Assembly: GCF_011067135.1 (NCBI RefSeq)
Contig: NZ_JAAMOW010000004.1
Span: 186,001 to 250,000, forward strand
Source of the DNA: Solimonas terrae
Lineage (GTDB): Bacteria; Pseudomonadota; Gammaproteobacteria; Nevskiales; Nevskiaceae
Length of the DNA: 64,000 nucleotides
Direction of reading: 5' to 3'
The notes beneath the pieces were generated by a model that did not search any database, had not been told where the DNA came from, and was given only the letters and a program-made list of their open reading frames with translations. Below are positions 1 to 7,312 of this stretch, piece after piece (positions within the stretch are counted from its first letter, which is position 1; every line of letters begins with the position of its first letter). The position numbers were made by a program, and so were the translations under genes.

Positions 1-133
1 CGCGTCCGTGCGACCTGGCGTGCGGGAACGCTGATCTGGCAGGCTCTCGAGTGAGGTTTTGCCCGTCATCCGAGTAGACGAAGTATTTCGAGGCGGTATT
101 CTTGAAACTTCAGGCAGGAGCGTGCAGCAAGAT

Positions 134-868
134 ATGCAGATCAGTGGCAAGAAGCAGATGCGGGCCGGCGCACACAGTGCGTCGGCGGCGCGCGTGGGGC
201 GGCCACCGGCGGTGTCGGTGCAGGCCATCGTTGCCGCGGCGATCGAACTCGGCCTCGACACGGTCACCTTCAAGCAGATCGCGGATCGCCTCGGCGTTGC
301 CCAGGCGACGCTGTATCGGCATGTCCACAATCGCGACGAACTGGTGCGGCTCGCGGCGTTCCAGATCACGCTGGCGCGGCGGCTGCCGGACGGCGAACAC
401 GAACACTGGTCGGCCCTGGCCGAGCGTTATGCGGAGAGCCTGTTCGAGGCCTTTGTCGGCGAGCCGCAGCTGATCGCCGAACTCCTGCGCGGCCGGCTCG
501 GTCCGCACGCCGAGGTCGATATCCTCGAACAGTTCGTCGAAGCGCTGGGCGAGCATGGCTTCACGATCAACGAATCCGCTTCGCTGTTCCACTCGCTCGG
601 CATGCTGACGATCGGTGCCGCCAGCGGTGCGATCGGGCTCAATGCCAGCTTGCAGAACGGCGAGCCCTGGCACCGCCTGATGCGCACGACGCTCGCCGAG
701 CGCGACGAGGATGAACTGCCGCATGCGCGCGCGGTGCTGACGAACATTGCCGAGTCGTCGCTGCTGATCGACTGGCGCGGCGCGCTGCGTGCGCTGCTGG
801 CCGGCATCGCCGTCAGTCGTGGCGAGAAGCTGCCGGTGCGCGCGCCGCGTGCGGCGCGCAGCAGCTGA
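134..868 (+). CDS. TetR/AcrR family transcriptional regulator
   Basis: A predicted DNA-binding repressor of 244 residues. The N-terminal helix-turn-helix (about residues 25-70) has the family pattern [19 protein letters not shown]. The C-terminal ligand domain is not specific enough to name an inducer. An in-frame TTG at 59 would add 25 residues, but ATG 134 follows a GGCAGGAG purine run at 113-120 and places the HTH at the usual distance from the N terminus. It lies just upstream of rubredoxin, DUF2505, DUF1329 and SDR genes on the same strand and may control them; this is inferred from position only. Confidence 0.85.
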   Translation: MQISGKKQMRAGAHSASAARVGRPPAVSVQAIVAAAIELGLDTVTFKQIADRLGVAQATLYRHVHNRDELVRLAAFQITLARRLPDGEHEHWSALAERYAESLFEAFVGEPQLIAELLRGRLGPHAEVDILEQFVEALGEHGFTINESASLFHSLGMLTIGAASGAIGLNASLQNGEPWHRLMRTTLAERDEDELPHARAVLTNIAESSLLIDWRGALRALLAGIAVSRGEKLPVRAPRAARSS

Positions 869-914
869 TACAGCGACGCGGCGCCAGCATATCCGCCGCA
901 GATCGGGACCGGCC

Positions 915-1079
915 ATGGAAAAATGGATTTGCGTGATCTGCGGCTTCGTCTACGACGAGGCGCTGGGCATGCCGGATCACGGGATTGCGCCCGGCACGCG
1001 GTTCGGCGATCTGCCTGATGACTGGAGCTGTCCCGAATGTGGTTCGCCGAAGTCGGCATTTGAACAAATGGTCGAATAA
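915..1079 (+). CDS. Rubredoxin
   Basis: A 54-residue rubredoxin, the normal family length. It binds one iron through two CxxCG knuckles: C6-V-I-C9-G and C39-P-E-C42-G. The core pattern FVYDEALG...[18 protein letters not shown] is typical. Such proteins carry electrons from a rubredoxin reductase to alkane hydroxylase or other oxidases in the cytoplasm; no hydroxylase or reductase is present in this window. The ATG at 915 is chosen because upstream in-frame codons do not belong to the family. It is 46 bp downstream of the TetR gene. Confidence 0.95.
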   Translation: MEKWICVICGFVYDEALGMPDHGIAPGTRFGDLPDDWSCPECGSPKSAFEQMVE

Positions 1080-1101
1080 CGCGGTCTTCAACGAGAACCC
1101 C

Positions 1102-1575
1102 ATGAAGCACGAAATCAAGGCGCGGTACCCGGCGTCACCCGACATCGTCATGAAGATGTTCGCCGACAAGGCCTTCCACACGCGCAAGCTGGAGATGCTG
1201 GGCATGCCGTACAAGGTGCTGGCGCAGTCCGGCAATGCCAGGCAGTTCAGCATCCGCATCGAACGCAAGGTGCCGGTGCAGATGCCGGGCGTCGGCAAGA
1301 AGGCGGAGACCACCATCGTCAACGAAGAAGTCTGGAACCTTGCCGACAAGACCGGTGTCGTCAAGGTCGACGCGGGCGTCATGCCGCTGGATTGCAGCTG
1401 CACGACGGCGATCACCGCCGACGGTGCCGCCGCGATCGTGACCTATCGATGGGAAGTGAAGTCGAGCGTGCCCCTGCTCGGCGGCAAGATCGAGAAGATG
1501 GCGATCGCCGACATGGAAAGCCGCTCCGATGACGAGACGCGCGTCGCCATCGAGCTGCTGAAGGACTATCGCTGA
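1102..1575 (+). CDS. DUF2505 family protein
   Basis: A 157-residue protein matching the DUF2505 pattern (START/SRPBCC-like fold). It opens with MKHEIKARYPASPDIVMKM and carries a central segment about binding small hydrophobic ligands or lipids in related folds. No signal peptide is seen. The exact function is unknown. It follows rubredoxin by 22 bp on the same strand and is probably co-transcribed. In hydrocarbon- or steroid-using proteobacteria this family is often found near lipid genes; that association is recalled, not shown here. Confidence 0.75.
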   Translation: MKHEIKARYPASPDIVMKMFADKAFHTRKLEMLGMPYKVLAQSGNARQFSIRIERKVPVQMPGVGKKAETTIVNEEVWNLADKTGVVKVDAGVMPLDCSCTTAITADGAAAIVTYRWEVKSSVPLLGGKIEKMAIADMESRSDDETRVAIELLKDYR

Positions 1576-1798
1576 GCGTCTGTCGGCAGCGGAGCCCGCG
1601 TCGGCACGCCCGCAAACGCAGCGCGGATACTTGCTTTGGATGAGGCGGACCGCCGCCCGGCAATTAGGATGGGCGGCGATTGCATGAGAGCGGCGCGTGA
1701 CCGCGCCGGCAGCGCCCGCAACCCGACGGCGCTGCCATGCAGACCGAATGTGCAATAGACGGGGCCGCCGCCAAGGCCCGGTCACTGAGGAGAAGCTG

Positions 1799-3169
1799 AT
1801 GAATTTCAAACTGCTTGTGGCGTCCTGTCTGACGGCGGGTCTGGCCGGCGTCAGTGCCGGCAATGCGTACGCCAAGGTCGACGCCGCGCAGGCCGCCGAA
1901 CTGAACGGCCCGAAGCTGACCTGCATGGGCGCCGAACGGGCCGGCTCCAAGGATGGCGTCGCCGAATACACCGGCAAGTACTTCGGTACCTGGCCAGGGC
2001 TCAAGAAGCCGTACGGCTACGACCCGGGACCTTTTGCCGATGAAAAGCCGCTGTTCACGATCACCGCGCAGAACATGGCGCAGTATCAGGACAAGCTCAC
2101 CGAAGGCGAAAAGGCGCTGCTCAAGCAGTATCCGGATTCGTACCGGATGAACATCTATCCCAGCCACCGCGATTTCCGTTTTGCGGACTGGGTCTGCGAC
2201 ACGGTCAAGAAGAACGCCGTGACCTCGGAAGTGATCCACAACGGCCTCGGCATCACCGGCATCAGCGGCGCGATTCCGTTCCCGTTTCCGAAGAGCGGTC
2301 TGGAAGCGATCTGGAACATCATCAACCCGCATCGCGCCTGGACGGAAAAGGCGGTCTGCGATATCGCCGACGTCTACTCGAACGGCAGCATCGCCTGGGG
2401 CCGCAACAAGTTCATGACCATGAACCCCGGCAACAATCCGAACGAGCGCGGTTCGTTCCAGGACAAGATCAACGCCTATTTCTACACCGGCTATCTGCTG
2501 CCGGAGCGTGACAAGGGTTTTGTCGCCGTCGGTCTGCAGCCGAACGATTTCACCAACGACGCGACGCAGTCCTGGCAGTACCAGCCGGGCATCCGCCGTG
2601 TCCGCCAGGCACCGGAAGTCGGCTTCGACTACCCGGTGCCGCCGGCCGGTCTGCGCACGGTCGACGACGACTACGTCTTCAACGGTTCGCCGGAGCGCTA
2701 CACCTGGAAGCTGGTCGGCAAGAAGGAAATCTACGTTCCTTACGACAACTTCAAGATCAACGATCCGAGCCTGAAGTATTCCGAGCTGATCAAGCCGAAC
2801 GTGATCAATCCGGACTACGAGCGCTACGAGCTGCATCGGGTCTGGATCGTCGAAGGCACGCTCAAGGATGGCGTCCGCCACATCTATCACAAGCGTCGTC
2901 TGTACGCCGACGAGGACACCTGGATGGCGCTGTGGGCCGACAACTACGATGCGCGCGGCCAGCTCTGGCGCGTGGCCTACGTCAACTACTTCTATTCGCA
3001 GGAATCGAAGACCTTCCATCGCGGTGCGTCGCTGTACAACGATCTGACTGCCAAGGCCTACGAGGCCGGCTATCTGGTCAACGAGCGCGGCAGCGACTGG
3101 TGGCGCATCAACATTCCGCTGACACCGGCGATGTTCAGTCCGGGCGCGGCGGCGCGCGGCGGCCACTAG
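1799..3169 (+). CDS. DUF1329 outer-membrane-associated protein
   Basis: A 456-residue exported protein of the DUF1329 family, about the family's usual length. A signal peptide runs over residues 1-25, with probable cleavage after NAYA. The family has a LolB/LolA-like beta fold and is usually encoded with DUF1302 porin-like proteins and RND exporters in clusters for hydrophobic substrates; no DUF1302 partner lies here. The start at ATG 1799 has a GAGGAG ribosome site 7 bases upstream. The 223 bp before it (1576-1798) hold no recognisable gene and probably carry its promoter. Confidence 0.85.
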   Translation: MNFKLLVASCLTAGLAGVSAGNAYAKVDAAQAAELNGPKLTCMGAERAGSKDGVAEYTGKYFGTWPGLKKPYGYDPGPFADEKPLFTITAQNMAQYQDKLTEGEKALLKQYPDSYRMNIYPSHRDFRFADWVCDTVKKNAVTSEVIHNGLGITGISGAIPFPFPKSGLEAIWNIINPHRAWTEKAVCDIADVYSNGSIAWGRNKFMTMNPGNNPNERGSFQDKINAYFYTGYLLPERDKGFVAVGLQPNDFTNDATQSWQYQPGIRRVRQAPEVGFDYPVPPAGLRTVDDDYVFNGSPERYTWKLVGKKEIYVPYDNFKINDPSLKYSELIKPNVINPDYERYELHRVWIVEGTLKDGVRHIYHKRRLYADEDTWMALWADNYDARGQLWRVAYVNYFYSQESKTFHRGASLYNDLTAKAYEAGYLVNERGSDWWRINIPLTPAMFSPGAAARGGH

Positions 3170-3195
3170 CGGAACATTCCCGGCATTTTTCTTCG

Positions 3196-3218
3196 CGGGG
3201 CGGCCACGGGCCGCCCCG
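3196..3218. other. Perfect 10-bp hairpin between DUF1329 and SDR genes
   Basis: Positions 3196-3205 (CGGGGCGGCC) and 3209-3218 are exact reverse complements around a 3-base loop. There is no T-run after it on either strand, so it is not a classical intrinsic terminator. It may stabilise the upstream mRNA end or cause partial read-through. Confidence 0.4.
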
Positions 3219-3237
3219 TACATTTGGGCAGTCATTC

Positions 3238-4104
3238 ATGAAGAACGCTTTCATCACCGGCGCCAACATCGGCCAGGCCAATCTGCTGACCAAGGCGCTT
3301 GCCGAGCGCGGCTGGCGCGTATTCGCCGGTGTGTTGCCGGGCGCGCCGACCGACCTGAAGACCGGCGGCAACATCACCGTCGTCGATCAGGACGTGTCGA
3401 AGGGCGAGTCGGTCAAGGCCAGTGCCGAGTTCGTCACGCAGGCGCTGAATGGCGAGGGACTCGATCTGCTGATGAACGTGGCCGGCGTCGCCAACATCGG
3501 CACCGGCGTGCTGGAAGCGGCCGACTTCACCGCCGTCGAGCGCCTGTTCAACATCAACATGTTTGGCCAGCTGCGTGTGATCCAGGCGTTCCTCCCGTTG
3601 ATCCGCAAGAATGCGCCGGGCTCGCGCATCGCCAACTACAGCTCCGGCGCGATTCTCGCCAATCCGGTCGGTGCCGGCGCGTACAACATGACCAAGCACG
3701 CGATCCACGGCATGACGCTGACGCTGCGTCACGAACTGGCGCCGTTCGGCGTGCAGGTCACGTCGATCATTCCCGGTGGCGTGCTCACGGCGATGTCGGC
3801 GAATTCGCACGCCAACACCAAGAAGACCTGGAACGAACAGCCGGACGCCATCCGCAAGGTCTACGAGCCGCACCTCGGCAAGGTGATGATGCAGGTGCTG
3901 CCGGACATGCTCGAAAAAACCGGTGCCACGCCCGAGCACGCGCTGGCCGGCACGCTGGTGATCCTCGACAAGAAGAAGTGGAAACCGATGGAGTACCTCG
4001 GCAAGGACGTCAAGCCGATGGGCGTGATGCGCCGTCTGCTGTCCGACAGCCAGCTCGAAGCCGTGATGCGCAAGACCTTCAAGGTGCCAGGCTACAAGGC
4101 CTGA
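3238..4104 (+). CDS. Short-chain dehydrogenase/reductase (SDR)
   Basis: A 288-residue NAD(P)-dependent oxidoreductase. The cofactor motif is TGANIGQ (residues 7-13), a variant of TGxxxGIG in which the last Gly is Gln. NVAG (80-83) stands for NNAG, and the catalytic set is S135/S136, Y149 and K153 (YNMTK). The substrate cannot be read from sequence; steroids, retinoid-like alcohols and fatty alcohols are typical for this branch. It lies 68 bp downstream of DUF1329 with a hairpin between them. Confidence 0.9.
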   Translation: MKNAFITGANIGQANLLTKALAERGWRVFAGVLPGAPTDLKTGGNITVVDQDVSKGESVKASAEFVTQALNGEGLDLLMNVAGVANIGTGVLEAADFTAVERLFNINMFGQLRVIQAFLPLIRKNAPGSRIANYSSGAILANPVGAGAYNMTKHAIHGMTLTLRHELAPFGVQVTSIIPGGVLTAMSANSHANTKKTWNEQPDAIRKVYEPHLGKVMMQVLPDMLEKTGATPEHALAGTLVILDKKKWKPMEYLGKDVKPMGVMRRLLSDSQLEAVMRKTFKVPGYKA

Positions 4105-4141
4105 ACGCTGCGGCAGCAGGCGCAGGCCGAGCCGATCGACT

Positions 4142-4147
4142 TAGAAT
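4142..4147 (+). promoter_or_regulatory. -10 element (TAGAAT) abutting the diguanylate cyclase start
   Basis: TAGAAT ends 6 bases before the ATG at 4154, so a transcript starting about 7 bases after it would begin at or next to the start codon. No Shine-Dalgarno sequence is visible before the ATG. This suggests a leaderless mRNA. No clear -35 was found. Confidence 0.35.
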
Positions 4148-4153
4148 CGCGGC

Positions 4154-5134
4154 ATGGAAACGGATGCTGCGGCGGTGCACGGGACAGGCGATTCGCCGGC
4201 GGCGCCGGCTGATTGGGCGCCCGCACACCATGGCGAGCTGCTGCAGAGCGATCCGCAGCGCTATGCGCAGATGGTGAAGAACATCACCGGCTTCGGCGTC
4301 TACCTGATCGATCGCGAAGGGCGCATCGCCAGCTGGAATCAGGGCGCAGCCAAGATCACCGGGTACACCGAGAACGAAGTCGTCGGCCAGCCCTACGGCA
4401 AGCTGTTCTCGAAAAGCGTCGATGGCGAAGGTCTGCCGCAAAGAACACTCAATCACGCGCGCGAAAATCGGCACTGTCGCGACGAGCATCGGCGCCAGCG
4501 CCACTCCGGCGAGGCGTTCTACGCGCAGTGCGCGGTCGACGTGCTGCGCAATCCGGACGGCGAGGTGTCCGGCTATGTCGAGGTGTTTCACGACATCACC
4601 GAACAGAAGCATCGTGAGGACGTGTTGCTGCAGCGCGCGACTCGCGATGCGCTGACCGGGGTCGCCAACCGCGGGTACTTCAATGAAGTGGCGAGCAGCG
4701 AGATCGCGCGTGCGCGACGCTTCGCCGAGCCGTTGTCGGTGATCATGCTCGACATCGATCACTTCAAGAAGATCAACGATACCTACGGGCATGACACCGG
4801 CGATCGTGTCATCACGGCGCTGGCGCGCACCTGTACCGAGACGATGCGCAAGATCGACGTGGTCGGCCGTCTCGGCGGCGAGGAGTTTGCCGTCCTGCTG
4901 CCGCGTGCCAACAAGGAGCCGGCGCTGGAGATCGCCCAGCGGCTGCGGCGGACCGTGGCGGAACTGCGCGTCGCCGACAGCGAGGGCCGCCAGATCAGTT
5001 TCACTGTCAGCGGCGGCGTGGCCGCGCTGCGGCCGCTGACGCGCGATCTCCATGAACTGCTGCGCAATGCCGACAGCGCGCTCTATCAGGCCAAGCGGGA
5101 AGGCCGCAACCAGATCCGCGCCTGGTTCGATTAG
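4154..5134 (+). CDS. PAS domain diguanylate cyclase (GGDEF)
   Basis: A 326-residue soluble enzyme that makes cyclic di-GMP from two GTP. A PAS sensor domain occupies about residues 35-155 and a GGDEF domain about 160-323. The active site reads GGEEF (241-245), an accepted active variant. An RxxD product-inhibition site (R232, D235) lies exactly five residues before it, so feedback inhibition is probably intact. There is no EAL domain and no membrane segment. The gene probably stands alone between the SDR gene and tRNA-Arg. Confidence 0.93.
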   Translation: METDAAAVHGTGDSPAAPADWAPAHHGELLQSDPQRYAQMVKNITGFGVYLIDREGRIASWNQGAAKITGYTENEVVGQPYGKLFSKSVDGEGLPQRTLNHARENRHCRDEHRRQRHSGEAFYAQCAVDVLRNPDGEVSGYVEVFHDITEQKHREDVLLQRATRDALTGVANRGYFNEVASSEIARARRFAEPLSVIMLDIDHFKKINDTYGHDTGDRVITALARTCTETMRKIDVVGRLGGEEFAVLLPRANKEPALEIAQRLRRTVAELRVADSEGRQISFTVSGGVAALRPLTRDLHELLRNADSALYQAKREGRNQIRAWFD

Positions 5135-5199
5135 CCAGGCGGCCGGATGCGCGCGCCAATGGCCTGCGAGCCCTGCGTGCTTTAGAATCCGCCCCTCAC

Positions 5200-5276
5200 G
5201 CGCCCGTAGCTCAGCTGGATAGAGTATTGGTTTCCGAAACCAAGGGTCACAGGTTCGAATCCTGTCGGGCGCACCA
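5200..5276 (+). tRNA. tRNA-Arg (anticodon CCG)
   Basis: A 77-base tRNA with a perfect 7-bp acceptor stem (GCGCCCG/CGGGCGC), D-arm GCTC...GAGT, anticodon stem TTGGT/ACCAA with loop TTCCGAA (anticodon CCG, reads CGG), T-arm ACAGG-TTCGAAT-CCTGT and an encoded 3' CCA. A TAGAAT -10 box lies 11 bases upstream at 5183-5188. Confidence 0.98.
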
Positions 5277-5371
5277 TCTTTGATCCGCGATCGGGCTTGC
5301 GTGCTGCGGTCGTGCGCCGGATGCGGCCAGCGGGCGTGCCGGCGCGGTTGCCGAGGCCCGTCGCTCCCCAG

Positions 5372-6319
5372 ATGACCATCGCGCACGTCGCCATCTTCCG
5401 GAAATCGTCGAGCGCCGTCGCGCGTGCCCTGCTGTTTGCACTGTTGCTCGGCGGTGGCGGTCGTGTGCTGGCCGACGACAGCTGCGACGCCTGCGCCAGG
5501 TGGAACGAACCGGTCGACCCGTTCCGGATTTTCGGCAATACCTACTATGTCGGGGCGCGTGGCATCAGCAGCATCCTGATCACCTCGCCGCAAGGCCACG
5601 TCCTGATCGATGGCGGGCTGCCGGAGTCGGCGCCGCTGATCGCCAACAACATCGTCGCACTCGGCTTCGCACTCGACGACGTCAAGATCATTCTCAATTC
5701 ACACGCGCATTTCGATCACGCCGGCGGCATTGCCGAACTGGCACGCGAGAGCGGGGCGCAGGTGATGATGAGTCCCTGGAGTGCCAATGCCTTGCGTCAC
5801 GGCAACGGCGGCGTGGCCGATCCGCAATATGGAAGTCTGCCGGCATACCCGTCGTTCTCGCACGTGCAGACGGTCGAGGATGGCGAAACGATCAAGCTTG
5901 GCGAGTTGCGGCTGACAGCGCATTTCACGGGCGGCCATACACCCGGCGGCACCTCGTGGACCTGGCAGTCCTGCGAGGACCATCGCTGCGCCGATATCGT
6001 CTACGCCGACAGCCTGACGGCGGTGTCGGCGCCGGACTTCCGCTTCACCGCGGCGACGCGCTATCCGCAGGTGCTGAAGGATTTCGAGCGCAGCTTCCGT
6101 ACGATCGCCGGCCTCGACTGCGACATCCTGCTGACGCCGCATCCGGACGCGTCGGCGTTCTGGCAACGCCGCGAAGCGCAGCAGGACAGCCACGATCCGG
6201 TTGCGTTCGTCGACACTGGCGCCTGCGAGACTTATGTCGAGATCGCCCGCAAGCAATTGCAGGAACGCCTGAACAGCGAGCGGGCACAGTCCGCGGCGGC
6301 GGCTGCCCCCGCGCCCTGA
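5372..6319 (+). CDS. Subclass B3 metallo-beta-lactamase-like hydrolase
   Basis: A 315-residue exported MBL-fold enzyme. The signal peptide is residues 1-34 (ends RVLA). Zinc ligands fit subclass B3: H111-x-H113-x-D115-H116 in [11 protein letters not shown]189 in [10 protein letters not shown] and H257 in LLTPHPDA; a serine in YADSLTA sits where B3 enzymes have Ser221. B3 enzymes hydrolyse beta-lactams in the periplasm, but close relatives include other hydrolases, so resistance is inferred. ATG 5372 is preferred over TTG 5297 because it gives a normal signal peptide. It lies about 95 bp after tRNA-Arg and converges on the DUF1993 gene. Confidence 0.85.
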   Translation: MTIAHVAIFRKSSSAVARALLFALLLGGGGRVLADDSCDACARWNEPVDPFRIFGNTYYVGARGISSILITSPQGHVLIDGGLPESAPLIANNIVALGFALDDVKIILNSHAHFDHAGGIAELARESGAQVMMSPWSANALRHGNGGVADPQYGSLPAYPSFSHVQTVEDGETIKLGELRLTAHFTGGHTPGGTSWTWQSCEDHRCADIVYADSLTAVSAPDFRFTAATRYPQVLKDFERSFRTIAGLDCDILLTPHPDASAFWQRREAQQDSHDPVAFVDTGACETYVEIARKQLQERLNSERAQSAAAAAPAP

Positions 6320-6341
6320 TGCCCGCTGCTCCAGGCTTGCG

Positions 6342-6851
6342 TCAGCTGACGCGGCCGAGAAAATCCATCTTGCCGATCTCGACGCCGTTGTGGCGCAGGA
6401 TGTTGTACGTCGTCGTCACGTGAAAGTAGAAATTCGGCAGAGCGAAATGCAGCAGATAACTCTGTCCGTCGAATTTCAGTTCGCCGCTGCGCAGTGCCAG
6501 CGTGATCGGTCGCGCTTCGCTGCCATCGACCTGTTCCGCTTTCACGGTGTTGAGGAACGCGACGGTCTTGTCGATGCGGGCGAGGATTTCCGGCAGTGTC
6601 TTCTCGGTGTCTTCGAATTTCGGCTGCTCGATCCCGGCGAGCCGGGCGGCACAGCCCTTGGCGGCGTCGGTGGCGATCTGGACCTGCCGCGCCAGCGGGA
6701 ACATGTCGGCGAACAGACGGCTGTCGGCGAGCAGCGTGCCATCGAACTTGCGCGCTTCAGCGTAGGCGCCACCCTTCTCGATCAGGCTGCGCAGATTGCC
6801 AAGCATGCGGACAAAGACCGGAACCGAGGCCTGATACATCGAAAGCGTCAT
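6342..6851 (-). CDS. DUF1993 family protein
   Basis: A 169-residue cytoplasmic protein matching DUF1993, which adopts a DinB-like four-helix bundle. The opening MTLSMYQASVPVFVRML and the HFALPNFYFHVTTTYNILR segment near the C terminus are family hallmarks. The biochemical role is unknown. The start at 6851 has a CTGGAG ribosome site. It is convergent with the metallo-beta-lactamase gene 22 bp away and divergent from the candidate small RNA. Confidence 0.85.
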   Translation of the reverse strand: MTLSMYQASVPVFVRMLGNLRSLIEKGGAYAEARKFDGTLLADSRLFADMFPLARQVQIATDAAKGCAARLAGIEQPKFEDTEKTLPEILARIDKTVAFLNTVKAEQVDGSEARPITLALRSGELKFDGQSYLLHFALPNFYFHVTTTYNILRHNGVEIGKMDFLGRVS

Positions 6852-6974
6852 TGCGAAACTCCAGGGGAAGGGTGGCGGATTGTAAGGCCGGCCCGCGCAG
6901 CATGGCACGGTATCTGCGTTATGTTCTGGAGTTGCAAGGTGTTTCGGCTTCGCAGACCTCGTCCAATCGCATTA

Positions 6975-7003
6975 TTGACTGATTGGTCAGCAAGGTTTAT
7001 AGT
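6975..7003 (+). promoter_or_regulatory. Near-consensus sigma-70 promoter of the candidate small RNA
   Basis: TTGACT (6975-6980) and TATAGT (6998-7003) are separated by exactly 17 bases, five of six matches at each box. The spacer edge holds an inverted repeat CTGA-TTGG-TCAG (6979-6990) that overlaps the -35 box and could be a repressor site. Confidence 0.75.
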
Positions 7004-7009
7004 GCACCG

Positions 7010-7135
7010 CAACATGAGCCAGTAACGAAAAACCCGGTAAGCCGGGTGGCGTTACCGGGTCTGACCGATCTCCTCCAGAAAGGCCAAGCGCCTTTCTCGC
7101 ATTTACCCTCCGACTTATCGGGGGGTTTCTTTTTT
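7010..7135 (+). ncRNA. Candidate trans-acting small RNA (about 126 nt)
   Basis: A transcript starting near 7010 would run into an intrinsic terminator at 7106-7135. It folds into a first stem pairing 7032-7040 with 7052-7060 (9 bp; an alternative 6-bp hairpin uses 7032-7047), a perfect 8-bp second stem (7077-7084 with 7090-7097, loop CAAGC) and the terminator stem. Between the first two stems lies an unpaired CTCCTCC (7070-7076), complementary to Shine-Dalgarno sequences, as in C/U-rich-loop regulatory RNAs. The T-rich terminator tail would suit Hfq. No reading frame here looks genuine. I do not recognise the family; 5' end and targets are inferred. The rest of the gap, 7136-7312, shows no gene. 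Confidence 0.65.
7106..7135 (+). terminator. Intrinsic terminator of the candidate small RNA
   Basis: Stem CCCTCCGA (7106-7113) pairs with TCGGGGGG (7118-7125, one G-T pair) over loop CTTA, followed by TTTCTTTTTT. Confidence 0.85.
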
Positions 7136-7312
7136 GCGAGTGGCGCATCGCGGAACCAGGGCCGCGTAGTGCGTGTCTCCCGGTTCCTGTCTCTCCCCCA
7201 GATAGTCCAGCGGCAAGCGCTGCCGCGGGCCCGAAGCTGGTGTGTGAAGGCTGTGATTGTGTAACAAACCTGACAGCAAACACAAGCCATGGCACCGCGA
7301 CGGTGCGCCGGC

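Noticed and set aside
6983-7264. A 93-codon plus-strand frame through the small RNA region
   Set aside because: It runs straight through the terminator hairpin, lacks a ribosome site and has no protein-like pattern.
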